This document shows, piece by piece, positions 8,891 through 18,020 of a stretch of 41,564 bases of DNA. The notes beneath the pieces were generated by a model. That model was not told the origin of the DNA and searched no databases. It saw nothing but the letters and a program-made list of their open reading frames with translations. The first letter of the stretch is position 1; every line of letters begins with the position of its first letter. The translations under genes were made by a program, and so were the position numbers. Origin of the DNA: Agarivorans sp. Alg241-V36 (GTDB lineage Bacteria > Pseudomonadota > Gammaproteobacteria > Enterobacterales > Celerinatantimonadaceae); assembly GCF_900537085.1 (NCBI RefSeq), contig NZ_UNRE01000005.1, positions 137 to 41,700 on the forward strand, given 5' to 3'.

Positions 8891-9868
8891 ATGAATTGGC
8901 AACATCAGCCTAGGCAATCTTTAGGCTTCTTTCCCACTCCTGTTCACTCATTAAGCAACCTGTCTGCGCATCTTGCCGGTCCGAAAATCTATATAAAACG
9001 CGATGACTTGAGCGGTCTAGCCTTGGGCGGCAACAAGGTGCGTAAGCTGGAGTATTTGTTGGGGGACGCGCTGCAGCAAAAAGCCGACTGCATCATTACC
9101 GCAGGCGCAGCTCAATCTAATCATTGCCGCCAAACGGCGGCTGCCGCGGCTAAGCTTAATTTACCTTGCTATCTGTTGTTGGGTGGCAGCGCACCAGAAT
9201 TAGCTCAAGGCAATGTGCTGTTAGACAAGTTGTTTGGGGCAAGCATTATTTGGGCGGGTCAGCAGCGTAAAGGCGAAGGCATTGACGAGCTAGCGCAGCA
9301 ACTCAAGCAGAAAGGTATGCAACCATATGTTGTTCCCTACGGAGGCTCTGACGCCATTGGCTGCTTAGGTTTTACCGCCGCGCTACATGAGTTGCAGCAG
9401 CAAATTGAAGGCTTGGATGAAATCGTGTTTGCCTCCAGCTCAGGCGCAACCCACGCTGGCTTAATGTTGGCAAAGGCCGAGCTCGGTTTAGAACTAAGTT
9501 TGCGTGGCATAAATATCGACAAGGCAAACCATAAGCAGCAAACCTTTAATCAAAGCATTGTAGACCTAGCCAATAGCGCTGCTAAGCAATTTGCCTTGGA
9601 TAAGAGTTTTACGGCTGATGAGGTTTGTTTGGATGACAACTACCTCGGTGAAGGATACGGCATCATTGGTGATGCAGAGCGCGAAGCAATTATGCTACTG
9701 GCTGAAACCGAAGGCATTTTGTTAGATCCGGTTTATACGGCTAAAGCTATGGCGGGCTTAATTGCTAGAGTGCGTCAAGGTGCTTATAGCTCGGATCAAA
9801 AACTGTTGTTTTGGCACACCGGTGGAACACCTGCATTATTTGCTTATGCTAACGATTTGTTATCGTAA
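8891..9868 (+). CDS. dcyD: D-cysteine desulfhydrase (PLP-dependent)
   Basis: This 325-aa enzyme belongs to the ACC deaminase / D-cysteine desulfhydrase family (fold II PLP enzymes). D-cysteine is converted to pyruvate, H2S and ammonia. Visible signatures are IKRDDLSGLALGGNKVRKLEYL with the PLP lysine at about 49, the AGAAQSNHCRQTAAAAA helix, and the C-terminal FWHTGGTPALFAY. Length matches DcyD (about 328 aa). The true substrate could be another D-amino acid or ACC, because family members are hard to separate by sequence alone. It is preceded by AAAGGGAAA. The DUF2789 gene follows 38 nt downstream and may be co-transcribed. Confidence 0.85.
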   Translation: MNWQHQPRQSLGFFPTPVHSLSNLSAHLAGPKIYIKRDDLSGLALGGNKVRKLEYLLGDALQQKADCIITAGAAQSNHCRQTAAAAAKLNLPCYLLLGGSAPELAQGNVLLDKLFGASIIWAGQQRKGEGIDELAQQLKQKGMQPYVVPYGGSDAIGCLGFTAALHELQQQIEGLDEIVFASSSGATHAGLMLAKAELGLELSLRGINIDKANHKQQTFNQSIVDLANSAAKQFALDKSFTADEVCLDDNYLGEGYGIIGDAEREAIMLLAETEGILLDPVYTAKAMAGLIARVRQGAYSSDQKLLFWHTGGTPALFAYANDLLS

Positions 9869-9906
9869 TTCTGATTAATCTAAATATAGAGATAGGAGAG
9901 TAAGTG

Positions 9907-10137
9907 ATGGAATCGGCTATTCATACTTTAAGTGATTTATTCGCCCAACTAGGTTTAGATCCTTCTATTAATGCCATCGCAGAGTTTGTGGCAGAACATG
10001 CGCCAATACCGGGTGAAGTGCCATTGCATCAAGCTGACTTCTGGACGCCAACTCAGTCAGCTTTTTTACTGGAAGCCGTAGAGCAAGATGCAGATTGGGC
10101 AGAGCTTGTAGACCAACTGGATGTCATGCTGCGCTAG
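9907..10137 (+). CDS. DUF2789 family small protein
   Basis: This 76-aa acidic protein matches the DUF2789 pattern: HTLSDLFAQLGLDPS at the start, a central FWTPTQSAFLLEAVEQD, and the terminal DWAELVDQLDVMLR. The function of the family is unknown. AGGAGAG precedes the start. A GTG three bases earlier (9904) is an equally spaced alternative. The 3' half of the gene is repeated twice just downstream. Confidence 0.85.
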   Translation: MESAIHTLSDLFAQLGLDPSINAIAEFVAEHAPIPGEVPLHQADFWTPTQSAFLLEAVEQDADWAELVDQLDVMLR

Positions 10138-10190
10138 CAATTATTGGCATTGTGGAGAAATGGTTTTTAAAAAGGCGATTTTTGGACAGC

Positions 10191-10286
10191 TAAGCCAAGA
10201 TCCAATCTGCCTTCTTACTGGAAGCCGTAGAGCAGGATGCTGATTGGGCAGAGCTTGTAGACCAACTGGATGTCATGCTGCGTTAG
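10191..10286 (+). pseudogene. DUF2789 C-terminal fragment, copy 2
   Basis: The last 24 codons of the intact gene (FLLEAVEQDADWAELVDQLD onward) are present with only synonymous changes and a normal stop. An in-frame TAA lies six codons before the conserved QSAF part and there is no start codon, so it cannot encode the full protein. It is a partial tandem duplicate. Confidence 0.8.
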
Positions 10287-10338
10287 CAATTATTGGCATT
10301 GGAACAATAGTTTCTAAAAAGGCTATTTCTGGACAGCT

Positions 10339-10435
10339 AAGCCAAGATCCAGTCTGCTTTTTTACTGGAAGCTGTAGAACAGGATGCGGATCGGGCGGAG
10401 CGTGTCGATCAACTAGGCGTAATATTGCACTAGTG
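10339..10435 (+). pseudogene. DUF2789 C-terminal fragment, copy 3
   Basis: A second duplicate reads FLLEAVEQDADRAERVDQLG and so carries amino-acid changes (W to R, L to R, D to G, M to I, R to H) relative to the intact gene. It has the same upstream in-frame TAA as copy 2. It is more decayed than copy 2. Confidence 0.8.
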
Positions 10436-10436
10436 T

Positions 10437-10622
10437 TCAGCCGTGCTCTTTGTGTTTTTCTAGGCAGCGTAAAGCCAGCGCTAGGGTGGCGGTAAAATCA
10501 CACGCAAGTGTATTACTGGCGGTGGCCTTACAAGAGCCACTCACAAAATGAACCTGTTGCTTGGGCCGTTTATTGGCAGGTGGCTCTACAAATTGCGGTT
10601 TTATTTTAACGGATTGATTCAA
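10437..10622 (-). CDS. Small hypothetical protein downstream of the response regulator
   Basis: This 61-residue frame begins with TTG, preceded at good spacing by AAAGGGG. It starts 22 nt after the response regulator stop on the same strand. The product is basic with Pro/Lys/Gln early (PQFVEPPANKRPKQQ) and three cysteines; no family is recognised. Its end abuts the DUF2789 repeat, so it could be the truncated remnant of a longer gene. Confidence 0.4.
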   Translation of the reverse strand: MNQSVKIKPQFVEPPANKRPKQQVHFVSGSCKATASNTLACDFTATLALALRCLEKHKEHG

Positions 10623-10644
10623 ACTTGCCCCTTTAAGTGCTTAA

Positions 10645-11268
10645 TTAATTATCGCTACCATAGTGCTCTATGGCGTATTTAATCATTGCTGCACTGCTAT
10701 CTAATTCCAGCTTTCTACGAATCTTTAAAGTATGTGTTTCTACGGTTCGAATGCTTATCGACAGGCTATCGGCGATTTTCTTATTGCCACAACCGGTGGC
10801 TAATAAACGTAATACCTGTTGTTCGCGTTTGGTTAAACTGGCCTTGCTCGCGCTTGGTTCGTTATCAAACAATAGCTTAGACACGCCAGCGCTAATGTAG
10901 CGCCCGCCGTTGGCAATCGCCTCTAGGGCGCTAATGAGCTCACTCGAAGCAATGTCTTTGAGCAAGTAACCTTTAGCGCCATTGCGCATGGCATTTTGTA
11001 CGTACTCTTTATTGTCGTGCATGCTTAGCATAACGACCTTGCTAGTGGGGCTTTGCTCAGCCAGTGCTTCTAATAGCTGAATGCCGTTTAACTTAGGCAT
11101 ATTGATGTCGGTTAATACAATGTCGGGGTTTAGTTGCTGCGCCATGGTAAGCGCTTGCTCTCCGTCGGCGGCGGTACCTACTACGGAAAAGCTCGGGTTA
11201 GCTTCTAAGCGCATCTTGAGGCCGTCTTGTACCAAGGGGTGATCGTCTACCAATAAAATTGAGGTCAT
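10645..11268 (-). CDS. NarL/FixJ-family response regulator
   Basis: This 207-aa two-component regulator has a receiver domain (1-120) with acidic pocket DD8-9, phospho-acceptor Asp54 (LTDINMP) and Lys104 (YLLKD). A LuxR-type helix-turn-helix (about 142-200; LTKREQQVLRLLATGCGNKKIA, RTVETHTLKIRRKL) follows. Its ATG overlaps the kinase stop as ATGA, so the two are translationally coupled. The pair is divergent from the dctPQM TRAP operon, suggesting it controls that transporter; this is inference from position. Confidence 0.92.
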   Translation of the reverse strand: MTSILLVDDHPLVQDGLKMRLEANPSFSVVGTAADGEQALTMAQQLNPDIVLTDINMPKLNGIQLLEALAEQSPTSKVVMLSMHDNKEYVQNAMRNGAKGYLLKDIASSELISALEAIANGGRYISAGVSKLLFDNEPSASKASLTKREQQVLRLLATGCGNKKIADSLSISIRTVETHTLKIRRKLELDSSAAMIKYAIEHYGSDN

Positions 11269-12698
11269 ACCGTTTGCTCTTGAATCGCATTGGGGATGGT
11301 TTTCTCTACTTCATGTAGTGGCACTTTTATGGTGATCAGCGTCCCTTCTCCTAATTTGCTATCTACATCTACTTGGCCGTCGATGTGGGCAATACGTTCA
11401 AAGATGTTTCGTAAACCTAAACCGCTGCTGGCCAGCTCAGGCCGTCGGGTAAGCTCTTTAATCGAGTGGCGTCGCACCTTTTTACCCATTACAAAACCAG
11501 TGCCATTATCCCTAATCTTCATCACCAACAATCTGGCTTGCTGGCTTAGCACTATGTCTACCGTATCTGCTTGCGCGTGTTTCTCTACATTTTGTAATGC
11601 TTCTTGAGTAATTCGATAGAAGGTTGTTTCTACAGTAGATGGTAGGTTTAGATTATCAATGTCGCACTCTAAAAACACATCTATTCCTGTACGGTGTTCA
11701 AATTCTTGGCAAAAACCTCCCAATGCGGCGGCTAAACCTAAGTCGTCCAATACGCTGGGGCGTAGGTCTTTTGAAATACGGCGTATCTCACCAATTGCCT
11801 CGTTAATGGTGTGTAACCCTTGGTTGAGACTGTCGCTCACCGAACTAGGGGTGCTGTTGCATTCTGTGGCGCTTTCTAAGCGATACTTAATGGATACTAA
11901 CAGCTGATTAATACCGTCATGTAGCTCGCGAGATACCCGTTGGCGTTCTTGTTCTTGTGAATCAATAATCCGCTGGGTGAGTTCTTTGAGTTTCTTATCC
12001 GCCAGCTTATGCTCTGAAATGTTTAACGATGCCCCCAAAAAGGCAATTAAAATCCCTGAAATGGTGGTGATAATAAATAGCCAAATAAAGGTGCGATTAA
12101 TGTTGTCTTGAGTTTGCGCTTCAAGCTTGGCCAGCTCTACATCTACATCATCTAAGTACACCCCAGTGCCAAACATCCATTGCCATTTATCTAGCATCAC
12201 TACGTAACCCAGTTTTTTAGTGCGCTTTCCGGTGCTGGGTTTTTCCCACAAATAGTTACTAAAACCGCCGCCGGCTTTAGCTTGTGCGATTAAATCTTGA
12301 ATAAGGTAAGTGCCTTCAGAGTCTTTGAAGTCCCATAAGTTCTCGCCCACTAATTCAGGCTGAATCGGGTGAACCAAGTTAACGCCTTTAAGAGTGTAGG
12401 CAAAAAAGTAGCCGTCTTCGGCAAACCGTAAACGATTGAGCAATTCTCTTACCTGTTGCTTGGCTTGCTCATCATCGGCAGATGCGGGTTCGTAAATATC
12501 TCGAATGCTGGCAAAAGCTTGGTCAATGTGGTTTTGCAGCTCTAGGGTTTTACTGCGCATGATGTTTTCTTTAATTAGCGCTAATTGCTGCTCGGTGAGA
12601 ATGGACGATTGCTTAAAAACCAAGGTGGCAATTAATGCGGTAACACAAAGCAAAGGAACAATAGATAACAGGATAATTTTGAACTTGAGGGACCACAT
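11265..12698 (-). CDS. Cache-domain sensor histidine kinase (HisKA_3 type)
   Basis: This 477-aa membrane kinase has TM1 at about 8-28 and a periplasmic single-Cache domain (about 35-195, with GYFFAYTLKGVNLVHP and WQWMFGTGVYLDDV). TM2 lies at about 203-225. The HisKA_3 dimerisation helix carries His260 in ERQRVSRELHDGINQ. An HATPase domain has the N-box EALQNVEKHA, G1 IRDNGTGF and G2 SSGLGLRNIFER. Such Cache domains often bind small carboxylates. I use the ATG at 12698 because the first TM starts at once; a TTG at 12716 is an alternative. It is partner of the overlapping NarL-type regulator. Confidence 0.9.
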   Translation of the reverse strand: MWSLKFKIILLSIVPLLCVTALIATLVFKQSSILTEQQLALIKENIMRSKTLELQNHIDQAFASIRDIYEPASADDEQAKQQVRELLNRLRFAEDGYFFAYTLKGVNLVHPIQPELVGENLWDFKDSEGTYLIQDLIAQAKAGGGFSNYLWEKPSTGKRTKKLGYVVMLDKWQWMFGTGVYLDDVDVELAKLEAQTQDNINRTFIWLFIITTISGILIAFLGASLNISEHKLADKKLKELTQRIIDSQEQERQRVSRELHDGINQLLVSIKYRLESATECNSTPSSVSDSLNQGLHTINEAIGEIRRISKDLRPSVLDDLGLAAALGGFCQEFEHRTGIDVFLECDIDNLNLPSTVETTFYRITQEALQNVEKHAQADTVDIVLSQQARLLVMKIRDNGTGFVMGKKVRRHSIKELTRRPELASSGLGLRNIFERIAHIDGQVDVDSKLGEGTLITIKVPLHEVEKTIPNAIQEQTV

Positions 12699-12797
12699 CT
12701 CGTGACGGCCTAACAAAGAGAATGTTAACTATATGTTAATCTATGCGATTTTTCAAAAATAGTGATCTAGCTCTCGCTTCTACCAAAGTCTAGCCTG

Positions 12798-12813
12798 TAC
12801 GTGATCTTACGTA
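12798..12813. promoter_or_regulatory. Inverted repeat TACGT-N6-ACGTA in the kinase/dctP divergent region
   Basis: TACGTGATCTTACGTA is a short perfect dyad (5-bp arms, 6-bp spacer) located 132-147 bp before dctP and 100-115 bp before the kinase start. It is a plausible binding site for the adjacent NarL-type regulator, but only position supports that. Confidence 0.4.
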
Positions 12814-12944
12814 GAAAAAAACCGTGTATTGCCGGATAGGTTTTATTGTAACAACTCGCTAACATTAGAGGTGACCATTAAGCAGTTGGTTTACATTTAA
12901 AACATCTAACCAACAATGGAACTTACAACGAAAGGGAGAACAAC

Positions 12945-14018
12945 ATGCTTAAGTCCCTCTGCAGTAAAACCCTGCTGGCTTCTGCAATTATTGCGTTTAG
13001 TTCGGCTGCCGTATCTGCCGATAAAGTATACAAACTAAAACTCGCTGAAACCTGGGGCCCTAACTTCCCAGTATTTGGTGATGCAGTGAAAAACATGGTG
13101 AAAATGGCCGACGAAATGTCTAACGGTCGTTTAAAGATCCGCGTTGACTCTTCAAACAAACACAAAGCACCTTTTGGGGTATTCGACTTAGTGAAAAGTG
13201 GCCAGTATGACCTAGGCCATACCGCGTCTTATTACTACAAAGGTAAGGTGCCAAACACTCTTTACTTCACTACCATGCCTTTTGGTATGAATGCACCAGA
13301 GCAACACGCCTGGCTGCAGTATGGTGGCGGACAAGATTTAATGAATCAAGTTTACGCTGACCATAACCTAGTGCCTTTCCCTGGCGGTAACACTGGGGTG
13401 CAAATGGGCGGTTGGTTCCGTAAAGAAATTAACTCTGTTGAAGACTTACAGAATCTGAAAATGCGTATTCCGGGTTTTGCGGGAGAAGTATTGGCTAAGC
13501 TAGGTGCTACGCCAGTGAATATTCCACCGGGTGAGTTATATACCGCCTTAGAGCGTAATACCATTGACGCGTTAGAGTGGGTGGGGCCTTCTTTAGATTT
13601 ACGTATGGGCTTTCACAAAATTGCACCCTACTACTACATGGGTTGGCATGAGCCAGCAACCGAGTTGATGTTTATTGCGAACAAGAAAAAACTCGAAAAA
13701 ATGCCAGAAGACTTACAAGCAATCCTAGCGGTTGCAATGCGTAAAGCAGCTTACGACATGTTTATTCATTCTTACGCTGAAAGCGCTAAAAACTGGCAAA
13801 CCATGTTGCAAGAATACCCGAATATTCAGGTTAAAACTTTCCCTGCCGAAGTTATCAAAGCACTTAAAAGCGCTAATGATGACTTGTTAAAAGAGAAAGC
13901 TGCAGCAGACCCAATGGCCGCTAAGATCATTGAGTCACAACAGCAATATATGAAACAAGTTCGTGCCTACACTGCAATTTCAGAACAAGGTTACTTAAAC
14001 AGTACTGAAGGTTTGTAG
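12945..14018 (+). CDS. dctP: TRAP transporter solute-binding protein (DctP family, TakP-like)
   Basis: This 357-aa periplasmic binding protein has a signal peptide ending near AVSA and mature start DKVYKLKLAETWGP. DctP-family features include the MRIPGFAGEVLAKLGATPVNIPPGELYTAL segment, with an Arg that normally contacts the substrate carboxylate, and the TakP-like NTIDALEWVGPSLDLRMGF and YYYMGWHEPATELMF motifs. TakP-type proteins bind 2-oxoacids such as pyruvate, so a keto- or hydroxy-carboxylate is the likely ligand; this is inference. A strong AAAGGGAGA site precedes the ATG. It is the first gene of dctPQM, divergent from a two-component system. Confidence 0.9.
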   Translation: MLKSLCSKTLLASAIIAFSSAAVSADKVYKLKLAETWGPNFPVFGDAVKNMVKMADEMSNGRLKIRVDSSNKHKAPFGVFDLVKSGQYDLGHTASYYYKGKVPNTLYFTTMPFGMNAPEQHAWLQYGGGQDLMNQVYADHNLVPFPGGNTGVQMGGWFRKEINSVEDLQNLKMRIPGFAGEVLAKLGATPVNIPPGELYTALERNTIDALEWVGPSLDLRMGFHKIAPYYYMGWHEPATELMFIANKKKLEKMPEDLQAILAVAMRKAAYDMFIHSYAESAKNWQTMLQEYPNIQVKTFPAEVIKALKSANDDLLKEKAAADPMAAKIIESQQQYMKQVRAYTAISEQGYLNSTEGL

Positions 14019-14096
14019 TAGAGAATGGAGCTGCAGCTTGGCTGTGGCTCCATCAGCTAAACCAAAAAAGCAACGGTATTGCTTGGGAGGCTAGGG

Positions 14097-14597
14097 ATGT
14101 TGCGTTTGCAACGAGCGGTAGATGGATTTTCCAAAGGTATAGCAGGCCTCACCGCGGTGTTAATGCTGCTAATGTTAGTGAACATTTTTTATGACGTAGT
14201 GATGCGTTACTTTTTTCGCTCCAGTTCTATTGGTATGCAAGAGTTAGAATGGCACTTGTTTGCTGCCATGTTTCTATTAGGAATTGCGTCTACGTTGCAG
14301 GCCGAAGGCCACGTGCGGGTAGACATTATCTACGACAAGTTGTCGGCGCGAAAACGAGCCTGGATAGACAGCTTGGGAGTGGTGTTCTTCTTATTTCCTT
14401 TTTGTGGCTTGATTGCTTGGTATGGTTATGACTTTGCCTTGGAATCTTACAACTTAGGAGAAACCAGCGGCGATCCAGGTGGGTTACCTTATCGCTGGAT
14501 AATTAAATCAATGATTCCAATTTCGGCGATATGCCTTGCCATTAGTGGCCTTGGAATGCTTCTCAAAAACCTCATTCAGCTGCGAAATAACGCCTAG
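14097..14597 (+). CDS. dctQ: TRAP transporter small permease (DctQ family)
   Basis: This is a 166-aa inner-membrane protein with four predicted hydrophobic helices (about 18-40, 50-70, 90-115, 130-155). The family pattern EWHLFAAMFLLGIASTLQAEGHVRVDIIYD is visible. It forms the small membrane subunit that pairs with DctM. The ATG at 14097 is preceded by GGGAGG at ideal spacing, so an upstream in-frame TTG (14079), which would include the ribosome site, is rejected. Confidence 0.9.
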   Translation: MLRLQRAVDGFSKGIAGLTAVLMLLMLVNIFYDVVMRYFFRSSSIGMQELEWHLFAAMFLLGIASTLQAEGHVRVDIIYDKLSARKRAWIDSLGVVFFLFPFCGLIAWYGYDFALESYNLGETSGDPGGLPYRWIIKSMIPISAICLAISGLGMLLKNLIQLRNNA

Positions 14598-14622
14598 CTC
14601 ATAACAAGAAAAGGAAGTTGTC

Positions 14623-15915
14623 ATGATTGGGATCGTCATGTTTTTCGTGGCCTTGCTAATGCTGCTCACTGGATTTCCAGTAGCCTTTATATTTGGCGGT
14701 GTTGCACTAGTATTTGGTGTGTTTGCCGAAGGTATCGATCTGTTTGCTTTTATGCCTTACCGCATCATGAGCATTATGCAAAACTCGGTATTAATGGCCG
14801 TGCCATTGTTCATTTTCATGGGCATTGTATTGCAGAAAACCCGCCTTGCTGAACAGCTGCTCGAAGCCATGGGCCAACTATTTGGTCGAGTACGCGGTGG
14901 CTTAGCGGTATCCACTATTTTGGTGGGAGCCCTGCTTGCAGCGTCTACCGGTGTGGTGGGTGCATCGGTTGTGGCAATGGGCGTGATCTCCTTGCCGGTA
15001 ATGCTTAAGTACAAATACGATAAGCGCTTAGCTACTGGGGTAATTTGTGCCTCTGGTACGCTTGGGCAAATCATTCCACCGTCTATCATCTTGATCATTC
15101 TTGGTGATGTAATGGGAGTGCCAGTAGGAGACTTATTTAAAGCGGCCTTATTACCAGGCGCTGTGCTGGTGGGGGCTTTTATTCTCTATGTACTCGGTTA
15201 TTCTTTTTTTAAACCTGAGTCTGCGCCTGCTTTACCTAAAGATGAAGCTGCAGGCCATGGCGTGCAACCGTGCTGGAATGCCTTTAAAGCCATTGCTCCG
15301 CCCTTAGCGCTAATGATTGCAGTACTTGGTTCGATTTTCTACGGTATTGCAACACCGACAGAATCCTCTGCTATTGGTGGCATTGGTGCCATTCTTTTAT
15401 CGATTATTTATCGTCAGTTTTCGTGGAAAATTATCTACGAAGCGGCCATAGAAACGGTGAAAGTTACCTCCATGGTATTTGCCATCTTCATTGGTGCAAC
15501 TGCCTTCTCTATGGTGTTCTCTTACACCGGTGGGGAAGAGGTGATTGAAGAGGTGATGACTAGCCTACCCGGCGAGAAATGGGGCTTCTTAATCTTAACC
15601 ATGATTGTGATTTTGATTTTGGGCTTCTTTATCGACTTCGTAGAAATCTCCTTTATTGTGGTGCCAATGTTGTACCCGGTAGCTGAGATCTTGGGCATCG
15701 ATTTAACCTGGTTTGCGATTCTTATTGCGATGAATCTACAAACTTCGTTCCTCACACCGCCCTTTGGCTTTAGTCTGTTCTATTTGAAAGGTGTCGCCCC
15801 GCCCGAGGTGCAAACTACCGATATCTACAAAGGTGTAATGCCCTTTATTATGCTGCAGATATTGGTATTAGCGTCGATATTGGTGTTCCCAGAGTTTTAT
15901 GGCTTTGGTATGTAA
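14623..15915 (+). CDS. dctM: TRAP transporter large permease (DctM family)
   Basis: This 430-aa polytopic membrane protein has about 12 hydrophobic segments and is the sodium-driven transport subunit of the TRAP system. Typical DctM motifs are GFPVAFIFGG, VPLFIFMGIVLQKT, the conserved ASGTLGQIIPPSI, and the C-terminal TSFLTPPFGFSLFYLKGVAPP. It lies 25 nt after dctQ with AAAAGGAAG before the start, and a bidirectional terminator follows. With DctP and DctQ it should import an organic acid. Confidence 0.93.
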   Translation: MIGIVMFFVALLMLLTGFPVAFIFGGVALVFGVFAEGIDLFAFMPYRIMSIMQNSVLMAVPLFIFMGIVLQKTRLAEQLLEAMGQLFGRVRGGLAVSTILVGALLAASTGVVGASVVAMGVISLPVMLKYKYDKRLATGVICASGTLGQIIPPSIILIILGDVMGVPVGDLFKAALLPGAVLVGAFILYVLGYSFFKPESAPALPKDEAAGHGVQPCWNAFKAIAPPLALMIAVLGSIFYGIATPTESSAIGGIGAILLSIIYRQFSWKIIYEAAIETVKVTSMVFAIFIGATAFSMVFSYTGGEEVIEEVMTSLPGEKWGFLILTMIVILILGFFIDFVEISFIVVPMLYPVAEILGIDLTWFAILIAMNLQTSFLTPPFGFSLFYLKGVAPPEVQTTDIYKGVMPFIMLQILVLASILVFPEFYGFGM

Positions 15916-15935
15916 ATGCCATAGTTATAGATAGT

Positions 15936-15966
15936 AAAAAGCCGCCCTCTTGGGCGGCTTTTTTTA
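15936..15966 (+). terminator. Bidirectional terminator between dctM and maeA
   Basis: AAAAAGCCGCCC / GGGCGGCTTTTTTT hairpin with a 4-nt loop; A run on one side and T run on the other let it serve both convergent genes. Confidence 0.93.
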
Positions 15967-15984
15967 TATTTATTAGTCAGGTAG

Positions 15985-17685
15985 TTAAAACGATGTTCGC
16001 TTGTAGTGGCGATACTCAGGTTTCCAGAAGCTGGCTTCAATGGTTTGCATTAGTACTTCGTCGGTGGTGTTTACCGCTAAGCCTTGCTGCATGGCTGTTT
16101 TGGCTACTGCATAAGCGATGTGCTTGCTAACTAGCTGAATTTCTTCAAGCGGTGGCAGTAAAGCGCCTTCGCCATCGTTGGCCAGTGGCGAGCACTCGGC
16201 TAAGGCGCGACTGCTAGCAATGAGCATTTCATCACTCACTCTGGTGGCTTGACAGGCCAATACGCCTAAACCAATGCCGGGGAAAATATAGCTGTTGTTA
16301 CACTGGGCGATAGGGAAGGTATCTTCGCCTAACTTCACTGGCGAGAATGGACTGCCAGTGGCTACCAAGGCTTCGCCATTAGTCCAACGGAGGATGTCTT
16401 CAGGCAAGGCTTCAACCCGGCTGGTGGGATTGGAAAGCGGCAATACGATAGGCTTCTTGCAGTGCTGATGCATGCCTTCGATTACTTGCTGGGTAAACAC
16501 GCCTGGCGCGCCTGATACACCAATAAGTACCGTAGGCTTGGCATGCTCCACTACATCTAACAGCGACAAAGCATCGCTATTAAGCCCCCATTTTTGTTGA
16601 ATATCGGCCGATTGCGCTAAGGCTTGTTGGAAGTCTAGCAGGTTGGGCATGTTATCTTGCAGTAAGCCCCAGCGGTCAACCATAAAAATTTGGCTGCGCG
16701 CTTGTGCTTCGCTTATACCCTCTTCCACCATGGCTCGAACAATCGCTTCGGCAATGCCGCAACCTGCTGAGCCGGAGCCAACAAAGGTAACACGCTGCTC
16801 AGCTAAGCTTGAGCCAGCGGCCTTACAAGCGGCCAATAAAGAGCCTACGGTTACAGCTGCTGTACCTTGGATGTCATCATTAAAACAACAGAATTGATCT
16901 TTGTAACGTTGTAATAAGGGCATGGCATTTTTCTGGGCAAAATCTTCAAATTGAATAAGCGCATCTGGCCAGCGCACTTTTACCGCTTGCATGAATAACT
17001 CAACAAACTCGCTGTATTCTTCGCCGCTAATCCGTTGATGACGCCAGCCCATATACATCGGATCGTTGAGCAGCTGTTGGTTGTCGGTGCCTACATCCAA
17101 CACAATAGGCAAAGTATAAGCTGGGCTAATGCCGCCACACGCGGTGTAGAGTGACAACTTACCAATGGGAATGCCCATGCCGCCAATACCTTGGTCGCCC
17201 AAGCCGAGGATCCGCTCACCGTCAGTCACTACAATAATTTTTACATTGTGGCGAGTGGCGTTGTTTAGCAGCTCATCGATACGATGGCGATTAGGGTAAG
17301 AGATGAATAAACCTCGTGAGCGGCGGTAGATATTAGAAAACTGTTCACAGGCCGCACCTACGGTCGGTGTGTAGATAATCGGCATCATTTCACTGATGTG
17401 ATCTTCTACCAAGCGGTAAAACAAGGTCTCGTTAGTATCTTGAATATTGCGCAGGTAAATGTGGCGGTCTAAATCATTAGTAAAGCTTTGATACTGTAGG
17501 TAGGCACGTTCGGTTTGTTCGTCGATGCTTTCTATAGTTTCTGGCAGCAAGCCTTCTAAGTTGAAGAAAATACGCTCCTCTTGATCAAAGGCGCTGCCTT
17601 TGTTTAATAAAGGGGTCTCAAGTAAAGCGGGGCCTGCGTAAGGAATATAGAGCGGGCGTTTTTTATCATCCATGGTAAAGCTCAT
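15985..17685 (-). CDS. maeA: NAD-dependent malic enzyme
   Basis: This 566-aa enzyme decarboxylates L-malate to pyruvate with NAD reduction, linking C4 acids to pyruvate. It matches E. coli MaeA (SfcA) in length and in the [22 protein letters not shown] start. Other signatures include the [24 protein letters not shown] active-site block, [14 protein letters not shown] metal-binding region, the [13 protein letters not shown] dinucleotide-binding loop, and [10 protein letters not shown]. It is convergent with the dctPQM operon, which fits a role in metabolising imported organic acids; that link is inference. An ATG four codons downstream (17673) is a possible alternative start. Confidence 0.95.
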   Translation of the reverse strand: MSFTMDDKKRPLYIPYAGPALLETPLLNKGSAFDQEERIFFNLEGLLPETIESIDEQTERAYLQYQSFTNDLDRHIYLRNIQDTNETLFYRLVEDHISEMMPIIYTPTVGAACEQFSNIYRRSRGLFISYPNRHRIDELLNNATRHNVKIIVVTDGERILGLGDQGIGGMGIPIGKLSLYTACGGISPAYTLPIVLDVGTDNQQLLNDPMYMGWRHQRISGEEYSEFVELFMQAVKVRWPDALIQFEDFAQKNAMPLLQRYKDQFCCFNDDIQGTAAVTVGSLLAACKAAGSSLAEQRVTFVGSGSAGCGIAEAIVRAMVEEGISEAQARSQIFMVDRWGLLQDNMPNLLDFQQALAQSADIQQKWGLNSDALSLLDVVEHAKPTVLIGVSGAPGVFTQQVIEGMHQHCKKPIVLPLSNPTSRVEALPEDILRWTNGEALVATGSPFSPVKLGEDTFPIAQCNNSYIFPGIGLGVLACQATRVSDEMLIASSRALAECSPLANDGEGALLPPLEEIQLVSKHIAYAVAKTAMQQGLAVNTTDEVLMQTIEASFWKPEYRHYKRTSF

Positions 17686-18020
17686 CTGCTGCGGCTAAGA
17701 AGCTGTATTTTTTCACAGATTTGGGCTTAGGTCATGAACTATACCAAAGGAATGTAGATAGATTGTTGAATTATGGAGGTTTAGAAATAGGCCAGCCGGC
17801 ACCGCTAAAAGATAGGAGGGGCGTAACGCCTAACAGTTGAGGTATTACCGCCCGGGCATCTAGAAGCGACAACCGACTTACCTTAACTATAATTGAGTTT
17901 GCCGCTTTTGCGAGATATATGTTGTGAAAATGTTAACTGGGTGTTGCTTGTTCGGCTAAGTGCATGAATTTTCGACACCGAGCAACAGGATTTGCTATAG
18001 CCATACTCGCCTTGTTGGTT
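17686..18020. other. Intergenic region upstream of maeA
   Basis: About 335 bp between the maeA start and the tor terminator palindrome. No coding frame is convincing on either strand. It should contain the maeA promoter but I see no decisive element. Confidence 0.6.

Larger units (their letters stand above)
10042..10436 (+). repeat. Tandem ~148-bp repeat of the DUF2789 3' end (three copies)
   Basis: Copy 1 is the real gene end (about 10042-10190). Copies 2 (about 10191-10338) and 3 (about 10339-10436) each restart from TGGACAGCTAAGCCAAGATC. The ACTGGAAGC marker recurs at 10068, 10217 and 10364, giving periods of 149 and 147 bp. Repeats include the 3' gene part, the stop and ~50 bp of trailing sequence. 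Confidence 0.9.

Noticed and set aside
10244-10495. 83-codon frame across the DUF2789 repeat
   Set aside because: It reads the repeat out of the parent frame and gives Cys/Arg-rich nonsense; the duplicates are better explained as gene fragments.
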